Shown here one piece after another: positions 24,524 through 36,293 of a stretch of DNA of 64,000 nucleotides. Both the position numbers and the translations under genes were made by a program. Where the stretch lies: positions 868,001-932,000 of the forward strand of contig JAPEHQ010000009.1 of NCBI GenBank assembly GCA_027405735.1, in the 5' to 3' direction. Source of the stretch: Mucor racemosus. Lineage: Eukaryota; Mucoromycota; Mucoromycetes; Mucorales; Mucoraceae. Below the pieces are notes generated by a model. That model saw only the letters and a program-made list of their open reading frames with translations, did not search any database and had not been told where the DNA came from. Each line of letters starts with the position of its first letter. The stretch's first letter is position 1.

Positions 24524-25542
24524 TTTGAGGGAATAAAATAACGAAAAAAAAAGAAGAAAAAAGGAGAAATATAAATAAGATAAAGAAGAGATATGCTAAT
24601 AATAATATCTAGAGTTTATTATTATAAGGAAAAAAAAAAAGTTGCACACAATCAGTTGTTGTTCTTGAATAATTGAATCACAAACTCAGAAGGAAAACCT
24701 GCCTTGTATTTATACCAATTTCTCTATCAAATGTTGATATCATAATTTCTGAATTGGATCATGTATGCTTTAAAGAACAACGTCAAATACGGTTTATCCG
24801 TTTCTATTTTAGATATAATTATTCTTGTTTAAACATTTTTACAATAGAAACCAAAATTGGTCATTATTAATCAGCAAAAAGACCATGGACAAAAATGGTT
24901 AATATGGCCTCTTTTGTCCAATATTTGACAAATAAAAAAAAACAAGGCGCATTCTTGTATGACCTCATACCATGTTTTTCACGAGAATTATACTCTTTTT
25001 TTATATACGTTATCATCAGCTTGTTATTATTATAGATAAATTCGATGATTTTCGAATTCTTTGATCTGTGGAAGAAAAAAATCCTATAAAAAATGCGCTG
25101 TCAAACCTTGAAAAAACGATAAAATACTAGCTTTTTTCTTCTTTAAAGGATTTTAACTTGGCATTTTTTCAAGTTGGATTATAAAACTCGGAAGGTAAGC
25201 CATATAAAATGCCAAGAATGGATCATTGTAAATTTTTTTAACGAAAAAGTTACCCATGTTTGGCGCCTCATTTTTACAATTTTTCTCTTTTTTGACATTT
25301 TTGAAACTTTGGATTCAATCCCGCTACACCAACAATAAAAAAAACAAAGGCAGCAGATCAAGGCTAAACAATTTGGATTATAGGGAAAAAGTATAAATAT
25401 ATTTAGGTGTTTGTAGTAGATAAAAAAAGATAAAGGAGAATATGGTATTTTTAGATATTTGGGTGCGCTGCTTATTTGTTTTGCTTATATAATTATCATA
25501 GTTTTTTTTTTATCGTATTAGTATATATATATCATATAAATT
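24524..25542. other. Spacer between regulator and myosin genes
   Basis: About 1 kb without a supported gene. It contains the regulator promoter and the myosin 3' flank, both on the minus strand, with purine-rich and poly-A tracts (24540-24650). Small frames at 24673 and 25179 are not convincing. Confidence 0.4.
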
Positions 25543-28500
25543 CTATGCGCTCGCAGTGATAGCTGCTGTAGTAGTAATAGTAGTATCATTATTAGTTTGT
25601 TGAATCAATATAGTCAAACGACGGAGACGTTTCAAGTTGAGCTATGTGATAATAAATGGTAAGTTTTTTTTTTGTATGATTGTACAAACTAATAAACATA
25701 CCCAAGATGGTAAATATATCTCTGATTTGGTATCTCTTGGAACTGGTACCTCAAAGGGATTGGATGTATTTTCAACCGATACAGAATCCAATAATAGCAC
25801 ATCACTCTTATCTCCACTGACGACATGAGATGCAACTGCTTTCAAGATTTCAGGTTTGATAGGATTCTCATAATCAGCTGTATAATATTGAGAAATCAAC
25901 TTTTGGATCTGTGTAGGTGAAAGGATCCAGCAAACATCATAAATGTTTTCAATATCTTCCAATGTTGCCTTTTTAAATTGAAGTAATTTAGTTGTTTGCA
26001 TCAAATGTTCTAATTGAAGTGCTCCTTCTGGAATATCATGACTCTTGCACCATTCTTCAATTCTTGTGATATTGTATTGAATTTGCATTGCTATAATGTA
26101 ATGTTTTGATGAGTCATATATTACTACTACTACTACTACTACTACCACTACTACCACCACTATCACACTAGATCTAAATCATCTTACCTCTCTTCCACGA
26201 ACAAAAGTTCTTTCTCATTAATAAATCATTAAATGCAGTGACACCAATCAACTTTAATAATTCCGTCAAAGCTTGTGTTGCAACGGATTGTTCAATATAG
26301 TAGCACTTCATTGTACGCCAAACCTTGTTTAAAAAGTTTAATAAATCATCCATTGAATAGCTTGGCTGAGAAGATCCAATCAACAACTTGTTGAAAAAAC
26401 GGCCGTTATCGCTTGTAATAAATCCAGGCAGAGATTGTCCTTCTACAACAGCAGGAATAACCATTTTACTCAAATGCTTCTTGATTTCCTTCATCCAAGC
26501 ATGGAAAATATTATCTTCAAGACATTGCATTTCAAATTTGATTGTTTCCATTAATTTACCAAAATCATGTCTTCCGACTGCCTTGCGTTTATCTTGAAAT
26601 AATTCTTGATCAATTTCAACATGAGCAATACAGATCAATGACAATAATTCATGCACATTAGTCAACCAAAAAGTACATGGTACAACTGCATCTTCATCAG
26701 TAAAACTCAAAAATTGCTTTTGAATTGTATCCATTACATTAAACAAAAGTCTTTCGGATTCTTGAATGTAGCCAAGATGCCACATTTCATTTACGCACAC
26801 ACTAATAGTGTGAGCAGGGAACAGAATTTCCTTTTGAGATGGTGGGTTTTGCAGTGTGGGTAAAGGCATTTTAACAGATTTAATTAAGCCTTGTAAAATC
26901 TCTTCTTGTAAAGCCTCTTCATTACGTAAAAGAGCATGGATCTCATCTTCAGGACTTTCATCAATAGCACCTGCCAATCCTCCTGTGGGTTTATTAGCCA
27001 TGAGCGCACCCACATGATCAATAGAGGTAGGGCGAGGATTCTTGCTAAGGTTTTCAGCATTCCGAATGTTTTCAATAGAGGTTTTAAGACGACTCCCATT
27101 AGACATATCTGCAGAACTATTACGACGAGGACGACGGTGATTGGACATAGGTAAACTGGGGCTATTGTTATTAACAACTGGTGGTGGTACAGGAGAACGA
27201 CTTCTATGACGAACAGATTCCGGATCTAAAGAATTAGGCGAAGGAGAGATATTACGCATGCCGGGTGCAGGTGAAATGCCACGCAAAGCATTATTAGACC
27301 CTTGTCTCCGAGGAGCATTAAGAGCTTGTGATAATTGAACCTTAAGTGCTGCCAATTGGCTTCTTAATTCTGCTACTTCTGTTTCATCTGTTGCATGTTT
27401 AGCACGTTCATCAGCCTCTTCTAGATTCTTTCGTAATGAAGTATTTTCTGCTTGTTCAGCCTCTAATTGTTTCTTGATTTGAATCAATTCCCGGTCTTGA
27501 CTCTTGATCTTATCCGTAGATATGCGATGTTCACTTGTCATGGCAGTTAATTCAGCTTGTAAAGCATCATGTTGTTCTTTAGGTACAGTAGGTTCTTGTA
27601 ATCTTTCATCAAGATTCTTGGCACGACGTTCCATTTTCTCATATTTGTCAATCCAGTTCTTGATTTGAGCTTCCAATTGCAATGAACGATCATTAGCTGA
27701 CTTCTTTTCATCCCTAACAGCAGTTAATGATTGTGTAAGTTCCACAACCTTATTTTCAAGTGCATAAGAAACCTCCTTGAAATGACTGACAGAACGAGCT
27801 TCAGTTCGTAAACCAAACAATTGCTTACGAGCAATATTACGGCGAATACAAGATTGAACATGAATGATAAACTCTCTCTTGGACTTGTAGCTCTTTCTTG
27901 CAAACCAGCCTCGTACAAGTTTTTGAATTTGGACAGCTGCGTTATTCTCACGCAATGCAATATGATCGCGTCTAGCCAAATAAGAGCGACTAGCTGTTTG
28001 TAATTTGAGGATAAAGGATTGTTTAGAAAGGAATTCTTTACGAGCAGTGTATCTACGCCAATGCTTTTGAATAGCAATAGCTGCTTTTTCTTCACGCAAT
28101 GCTTGCATTTGTGCTAAAGCAACCTTACGACGAGCAACACATTGAATTTGAATAGCCAATTCCTTGGTACGTACATAACGAGTACGGTAAATAAAACGTC
28201 TCATATGCTTTTGTAAAGTAACTGCACATTCATTGAAGCGATCAGATCTTAATTTCTCCAAATAAGCCAACTAGAAACGATGATAAGAATAAGCTTAAAC
28301 GTCAAATATTATAGAAAAAATAAAGCATACCTGTCCTGCACGGAAAAAGATCTTGGTTGTACCAACTTGGAATTTGTCCTCATCCTTGATTGAATTCTCT
28401 AAAATAACCGAACACAACTCTCTTACTTCTGGTTTAACCTTGGGATCCCAATGTTTAGAAGATACAAGAGCAAAATAACGATCAGCAAATTCTTCAAATG

Positions 28501-31017
28501 TCCAACGAGATGGATAGCCTGCACAACTGATACGAATAGTTTCAAGTACACCACAAGCACGTAATTGAGAAAGTACCATACTAGGATCAAATTCCCATGC
28601 AACCTTGGCTTCGTTAGGTTTAATACAACGAATGTAGTGAACATTAGTATCACCAATGGTTTCCATTAGATTAATAAGTGATAATTTGAAAATGGAACCA
28701 AGAGTAGGTTTTCTTGCAATCATACTCATACGTTTATTATTCTCAGACTATTCAAAATATAATGTTAGATTACAAATACACATTGTAAACAAATTTAACT
28801 TACAGTTGGATTGGGATTGCTAGCAGCCGCCCTGTCCAATACTTCTACCATGAATTCGAAATCAGAACCTTGTAAAAGAGCCAAATGTTCATCAGGTACA
28901 GTATCCTTATTCTTGTCAATGAAACTTTCAGCTTCATATTGAACATCCAAAGCATAATGAGCAATTGTAAATGCATTGTTCGAGAAACGAGGCTTTTTGA
29001 AATAATTCTTGAAATTTGGACCTTCAAAATTGGAATAGAGTTTTTGTACAAAACCTTGATCTGATCCAGAAGGTAAACGGGATTCCTACAAATGGGATTA
29101 TTAATACACACACACACACACAAACATATCACCTCCATCAAACTTACTTCATCCAATAATGATAAAATACCCAATCTTCCTTCAATCAATTCAATACACT
29201 TTTGATTATCACTAAATTCAATAAAAGTCCAGTTGATCTTTTCTCTGACATACTCCTCTTGTTCCAATTTGAATACGTGTTGATTAAATTGTTGCTGTAA
29301 CTTTTCATTAGCGTAATTGATACAGAATTGTTCAAAAGAATTCTTTTTGAAATGTTCAAAACCATAGATATCAAGAACACCGATGAAATTAGCCACTTGA
29401 GATGGATCAGGACAAGATAAACTTTCGTTTGTAACAGAAACCAACCATTCAAATAGATTAGCATACACATATTTTGCTACTGAATCTTTAACAACATGTG
29501 CCTGAGCAGGACTAAGATTTGTAACAATCTTCTCGGAACGAGTGACAATTTGTTTACGAACAATCCATTTTCTGAAATCAGCAGTTTTGATACCAAGCAA
29601 ACGAGTGGTAGTCAAGAGGGCGCTATCTGTTTCAGATAACATGGCATCTCCACGACCTGTAATTTTGATATTACCTAAATGCAATAAAGCTGCTAATAAT
29701 CTAAAGATCTTCCATTGTAATTGTACAGAGAGACCAATAGTGGATAATGCTCGCTGTGTAGTTTCGAATTCAGCAGCATCATCTACACCAGGAATCACAC
29801 CCGTACCACTTTGATTTAAATAATGGAATTGACTATAATCACCAAGTTCGAACTCCTTTTTTTCTGATAAAGGTATACCTGCACAAAGCTAATATTCATA
29901 GTGAATAATATGTTGATTTATTATACCGTAATTTTCATGTATTTTACCTGGTAGAAAATGTGATAATTTCTTTCGATTTCAGGTTGATAGATCAAACGAG
30001 AACGTTCCAATAAATAAGTTCTGATCTTTGCTCCTATAATATTCGCACCATCATCAAACTGAATTTCAATGTATTTACCAAATCTAGAAGAGTTGTCGTT
30101 TCGAGTTGTTTTAGCGTTACCGAATGCTTCCATGATGGGATTAGTAGCTATTAAAAATTTTAAGGATATTTGTTAGTATACTTCCAATATATTCTGGTAT
30201 TTATGTATATATATATATATATATACCTAGAATTTGTTCCTCTACTTCTGTCATGCTTCCGTTTGATTTTTGTTTCTTGCCCTGTAACTCTTGATCATCT
30301 GCAGTAGCAAAATAACGCATAATATACTTAGCGCTTACTGTCTTACCAGCACCACTCTCACCAGAAACCACAATAGTTTGATTTACTTGTTCACGAATCA
30401 TACAACGATAAGCATCTTCGGCAATAGCGAAAAGATGTGGTTCGAGTTCACCTCTTCTTCTACCTGAATATTGTTGAACAATATCGGGATCATAAAGAGC
30501 TACACGATCAAAAGGATTTACAGCAATCAATACAATACCAGAGTAAGTATAGATTAATCTCTGCATATAACGAGTACGAATCGTATTTAAAACTATGTAT
30601 TACACGTCAGTTCATTTCGTATTTCAATAATTTTAGGTTTGTGATTTACCTGCGGGCTCATTTAAATAACTAAGGTTTGTCAAATCATCAGTATATTCCA
30701 TGTTTGGAGGATTTCGAAGCGGTGGTAATTTTGATCCGCTATTCTTCTCTACTTCCTTCATAGTAGATTCAAATACATATTCCTAATTTTTTGTTATTAT
30801 TTGTTTAGAATATGCAACTTGAAATATCACGTTATTATGTATGTATGTGTATTTGTATACATACTCTTTCGTCATTATCACTCTGAAACACTATACGAAT
30901 ATTATCGCCCTGAATAGTATTTGAAATACAAGTTGTTGATACCCAGGCTTCTCTATCATCTTCAAACCAAGCCTTTGTGCCCTGAGTATAAACCTCTACT
31001 GCTTGATGGACATTCAT
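25543..31017 (-). CDS. Class V myosin heavy chain, ten exons
   Basis: Actin motor that carries vesicles and organelles to growth sites. Exons: 30865-31017, 30650-30782, 30227-30592, 29948-30147, 29148-29888, 28804-29085, 28331-28747, 26188-28270, 25702-26090, 25543-25641; 4863 nt, 1620 residues, close to yeast Myo2 (1574). SH3-like N-terminus ([12 protein letters not shown]), motor domain with P-loop GESGAGKT (173-180), switch [11 protein letters not shown], switch II DIYGFE and the converter ending [10 protein letters not shown]. About six IQ motifs (776-905) bind calmodulin-type light chains; a coiled coil with heptad-like charge follows (about 905-1090), then a Ser-rich linker and the DIL cargo-binding globular tail (about 1330-1560). 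The intron 26091-26187 carries a (TAC)n run. All introns GT-AG. Complete and apparently functional. Confidence 0.96.
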
Positions 31018-32411
31018 TATTGATTTTTTGGGAAAAAAGTTTGTATGTAAGTTTTTATATTATTGTTCAAAAAAAAAAAAAAAGAAAAGAAAAACGAAAA
31101 GAAAATGAAAGAAGGAAAAAGAGGGGAAAAAAGCAGATGTACATTTTCATAATATTATATTTATTCAACAGTCGTACGACCCTAATGAAGGCCCAGGAAC
31201 GACAAATTATAGTTTGGAGAGCGGAAGCGGACAAAAAACCCCCTTGTTTTTTAATATATTGAACGGATACACATTGTAATCCCTTTTTGATTATTTATAT
31301 TAAAATGTTTTATTATACAGCTTTTTATATACACACACGCATATATATATATATATTCAGACAAGAGACTTGTCAAAAAGACTAAGCATTGCATACAAAC
31401 AAACCTCATCATTTTCATGATCAAACATTAGGTTTAATTACACTGTGATTAAAAAAATTGCTATTCAGACGGTTATTGAGTAACAGGATTGTATTCATTT
31501 CGGCGGCAAATGCAGTATTTGGTATTAAGCTTTTTGCACAAAGTTTGAAAAGCTAAATTTTTTTGTTAATACTGTACACAATACTGAAAAGCAAAAATCA
31601 AATGTTGCTACATCAATATTTGAGTATTGACAAATAAAGGTAGCGTCATATACATTTTCATTTTATCTTATTGTTGGAAACAATACAATACAAATCCATA
31701 TGAAAGAGCTCCGCCATTCTGTTCATTGAAAATGGAGCTAAATGCCTTCCGTTGTTCTATTCATCTGTTCTCATTTTCAAACGAGAGGCTTTTTTTTTTT
31801 CAAGAGAGATTTTCGGTCGAGTACAACTCACGAGTAATTTGAAGCAATATGGAAAAAAACCGATCATTTTATGTAAGGATATTAGCCTTTAACTAATGCA
31901 AATACACTTAAAATAGATTAAAAGTGATCCATATTTTTTGGGGCTGAAGCTACATTTTGCTTGTTTGATCCGTGTATAAGGTCTGATTTCAAAATTTCAA
32001 AACATAATCATATGCTTGGTCGTTTTTATAAACTGATTAAGTCAAATATAAGGTTATATTCAACATGATGTTTAGTAGTAAAAACAAAATTTTATATGCT
32101 ATATATCTTTTTTGACATTGAAATGAGCAGCTATTTTTAGTAACCTCTATTGTTTCAAACGAACCAAGAAACAAAAGAAAAATGCAATGCGCATAGTTAC
32201 ACTCCATAGCATAAATGTTAATCATTTACATGCAACATCATTTGAACATGTTACACATCGTATATTGAACTATATCTTGATAAAAAGTACGCGTGAAAAA
32301 AGTCGAATTTCCAAAAAAAAATATATTTTTCAAATCAAGAGCATGCCACTTTTTTTTTTTTATAATAACCCCATACGAAATGCATTTTAGGGCATACCGG
32401 CATACCTCAGA
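31018..32411. other. Gene-free spacer upstream of myosin
   Basis: Contains the myosin promoter region with a purine-rich tract (31069-31130) and an AT dinucleotide run near 31341-31356. No gene supported; frames at 31627-31842 and 32187-32390 lack resemblance to any family. Confidence 0.4.
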
Positions 32412-34082
32412 CCTCAGACACTGTGAAATAGATACAAGTTGGTCACATTTTGCTATCTGTTCCTAAATTTACTTTATATATCATAAAAGACTCAAAAACA
32501 GGTAAAGTTCATAGCTTTTCCTCTAAAAACTGACTCTCATTTTTCATCCCTGCTCTACTTTTTTTTTTACTAAATAACACCAAGAAAAAATTAGATGCCA
32601 ATGTATCTGAGATGTTCAACTTTTATCTAAAAACAAGTTTCCAGAAATATCCTATCTTTTGCAGTTGCTATAATTTTTCTAGTGCTAATGTTTCAGGTTT
32701 TTACCGCAAATTTACTGCTAAAAAGGAAAAACTTTAAGCTTTCATATCTCAACAAAAAATTAAGCTACGCTAAAACTTCCTAATAATGAAACTTATTTGT
32801 TTTAAAGTGCTTTATAACATATTTAAGTATAAAAATATTCTGAGCACTTTTATTTTTTTCTCATTTTTTTAACATTTTTGTCGTTGATTTCAAAATATTC
32901 GTTATATCGGCCAATGCGCTTTTTCACATTCATGCCATAAATCTCATTGAACCCTATCGGATACAATTTAGTTCTTTTGAAAATGTTAATTTTTCGTCGA
33001 GATAATCAAAATAAGAGTTCATATTACAGCTTAAACCTATAATAACTGAGTCCCAAAATAGATATGCTGCCAAATCGATCTGAAAATGGTTCAAAAATCA
33101 AAATCGTTTAATAGTTCATGAACTGCAAAGTAAGTTGAACTAGCATAATAAATATTTTTTGTATAGTTTTGGATTCTGCATCCAACTAAACAAAATTCAA
33201 ACAAATATTTGACATTAAATTTTGCGCAAAATGCGATTGAAATTTTGGAGGTTTTTTGAAGATACACATCGCTTTTTGTAAATATGTTTTAAATATAAAT
33301 ATTGGAGATAACGTGCGAAAGAATTATCTATCAATGGAGCCATTGCTGAACCTTCTAGCTGCATTTTTCGTATAGAAAAGGTGATTTTTGAGGATTTTTT
33401 TTTCAAATTCAGAATTCGGGATGAGGGTATATAAGGGAAAAATTGAAGCTAGAACGAAAGTATCTCTTTGTACACATTTTTGAGGATATCTCCACGAAAA
33501 ATCAATATTTTGAAAAACTCTAAATTGGATCTGAGAGAGCTCAACGAGGTTGATGATTTAAATGCAAAAAAAAACATGCTGCTCAATACAACAAATATTT
33601 TGAAATCTACTACAAAAATGTCGAAAAAATGAGAAAAAAATAAAAGTGCTCAGAATATTTTTATACTTAAATATGTTATAAAGCACTTTAAAACAAATAA
33701 GTTTCATTATTAGGAAGTTTTAGCGTAGCTTAATTTTTTGTTGAGATATGAAAGCTTAAAGTTTTTCCTTTTTAGCAGTAAATTTGCGGTAAAAACCTGA
33801 AACATTAGCACTAGAAAAATTATAGCAACTGCAAAAGATAGGATATTTCTGGAAACTTGTTTTTAGATAAAAGTTGAACATCTCAGATACATTGGCATCT
33901 AATTTTTTCTTGGTGTTATTTAGTAAAAAAAAAAGTAGAGCAGGGATGAAAAATGAGAGTCAGTTTTTAGAGGAAAAGCTATGAACTTTACCTGTTTTTG
34001 AGTCTTTTATGATATATAAAGTAAATTTAGGAACAGATAGCAAAATGTGACCAACTTGTATCTATTTCACAGTGTCTGAGGT
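32412..34082. mobile_element. Element D with ~490-bp inverted arms, 1.67 kb
   Basis: The left arm 32412-32902 and right arm 33590-34082 are near-perfect inverted repeats, beginning CCTCAGACACTGTGAAATAG at the left and ending with its complement. The centre (about 32985-33510) is unique within the element but matches 59900-60420 in inverted orientation and 46030-46250 in the same orientation. Right-flank homology with 59257-59330 (complement of TCGGAGCGTGCCC) extends to about 34170, so the family is larger than the arms. No coding frame, no target duplication found. It could be a foldback-type element or an inverted duplication of a longer repeat. Confidence 0.75.
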
Positions 34083-35030
34083 ATATTCTAAAAAACACTT
34101 AATTTGAGATTAATCATAGAAGGGGCACGCTCTGATTTTGAAGGCTGAAAACTATGAAAATTGAGTTTTCCAAAAATTCAAAGGCTGCTCTATTACTTGC
34201 AATGCTCCATCTATTTCATGACGTCTACATGCAATTTATTATTTTGATGTATTGGCATTATCATTAGCAAGTAAGCTTATATAACAACATTTCCGTTACC
34301 AAGCTTAGCTCACAAGTAAAGGTAATGTTTCTAAAATAAGCTGAGAGCACGACACTTGCAAAATAATTTCTCGATACACACTGATCCAAATGACCTCAAA
34401 TTTTATACTAAGATAGCAACATAGTTTCTATATCATGATTTAAAATTTCAGCTTGCATGAGTTGCAGCAAATTTAGATCGAAAACTCGACCTTTTTTAAG
34501 ATTTGGCTAATTTTGTAGCGTATGTTTTCGATGTACTTTTGAAAGCGAATTGTGTGATTTGAATCTTAATTTAAAAAGTATTACAAATATTCAATGAATA
34601 GAGCTATCTCCCAGCTATATTTCCGTTAATCAGTATTTACTCTTTGAGTGAATCTATCCAAATGGACTCAGATTGCTAAGGCAGATAGGCCCTATTGAGA
34701 ATATATATCAATATTCCAAATATCCGCTTCCCCGAGTTGCTTTTGGCTGGATTTTACCACTCGTGTTACAGGATTTCTGGAGGCACTGTATTCATTGAGA
34801 GTTTGAAAAACTACATGGATACAGTTCCACAAATGTATAAAATCACATCTAATATAAATAATAAATGCATCACAGCAATAACACAAATTCCGAAGGGTTA
34901 CATTCATCTGTGCACAGTAATAACCAAATGGTTCTTGTTGATTTTGTCAGAAATATCTATAAATTGATGTAAAAATAGATGGTTAACATTTTTCGTTATC
35001 TTTCTTTGCGCTTACACTAAAAAAAAAATA
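34083..35030. other. Spacer with repeat remnant and promoter of the following gene
   Basis: The left 90 bp carry GGGGCACGCTCTGATTTTGA, shared with 46582 and the complement near 59290. The remainder is AT-rich; an open frame at 34695-34967 shows no family resemblance. CTATAAATTG near 34957 may be the TATA element of the gene starting at 35031. Confidence 0.4.
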
Positions 35031-35990
35031 ATGTCTCTTCCTGATTTTATGACAAACCCCAATGCTGTCCTTGAAGACAAGGATCATGAATGGCGTTATA
35101 ACCGTATCCCTGATTACACCAAGGTCAATGCTACTTATGAAGAAGGTTTGTACATGGGATAGTATGTAACAGATGAGAAACATATTCTAATATTATATAC
35201 AAATACATAGAAAAGACCAAAACTCATGAAGAAGGTTCTCTTGAATGGCTTGTTTCCAACTTGGTCAAAGTAAGATCTTTTCAATTATTACCTGTATTCC
35301 ATGACTTATTAAGTGCGTATCATAATAGAACTGGGAAAAAGAAATGTCATACAAGCTCAATGCTGATCAAATCCGTACTATTAACAAGGAAAAATATCGT
35401 TTCTCTGTAAATGGTAAAGAATGGCAATCTATTGAATCCATGCTCCAAGTAAGTGGTCAATATAAAAACTGTTCATATCAATGAATTAACAAGATATGTT
35501 GCATATTAGATCGGTACTTATAATGCCCTTATTGGTGATACCGAACTTTACAAGGCTAGTGAAATGGATTTCAGTGAATCTCACAAGCTTTTCAAGAGAG
35601 CTCTTCGTGCTTTCTCTTGGGAAGTCATCACTGTTTACAGTGGTCCTCCAACTGTTGCTTTCAAGTGGAGGTATGTTGAATATATTTGTTCAAATACTGC
35701 TCATCTACTAATCATGTTATCTTATATACAGACATTGGGGTTTGAACAACGGTGATTTATCCGTAAAGACTGGCAATGGAACTAAGCTCGAAGCTCATGC
35801 TACAAATGAAGTAATTGAAGTCTTTGGTGTCACAGTTGCCAAGGTCAATGATAAGTTTGAGATTGAAGAACTCGAGACTTTCTATGACCCTACTGATATG
35901 TTGAGACAAATGTCCAAGAACAGAAAGGAAGGTTCCGTTAATCCTGAAGAACTCACACCTTCTGGAAAGTGTCCCTTTAACCCCAAATAA
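35031..35990 (+). CDS. Pathogen-related-like protein (SnoaL-like fold), five exons
   Basis: Exons 35031-35145, 35211-35269, 35329-35448, 35510-35670 and 35732-35990 give 237 residues. It resembles the plant 'pathogen-related protein' family (barley PRP type): EEGSLEWLVSNLVKNWEKEM near residues 44-63, VYSGPPTVAFKWRHWG in the middle, and EVIEVFGVTVAKV with a final GKCPF. That family has a SnoaL/NTF2-like fold with no assigned reaction; homologues occur in fungi. No signal peptide or membrane segment; likely cytosolic. Four short introns (60-65 nt), all GT-AG with GTTTGT, GTAAGA, GTAAGT and GTATGT donors. Function unknown; the family assignment is from motif memory. Confidence 0.75.
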
Positions 35991-36293
35991 TTTATTTATA
36001 ATTGTATATCATTACACTACTTATTTATTCAATAAAGAATCAGATACTCTGGTCGTATCTTTTTTTAAGCTTTTTTTTTATTGTACACTTTGAATACAGA
36101 ATACATAGTATCACAAGGATTAAGAAAATTGGGATACATAATTTTGCATTTTTTATATACTGTGTTACTACGATAAATTGTTTATTAATTATATAAGAAA
36201 GAGAGATAAACGAATGGATAGTGTTTGTGTCTGTGTCTGTGTGTGTGTTTAAGGTATTATTGTTATTACTGGCTACTATCATTATTATTATTG

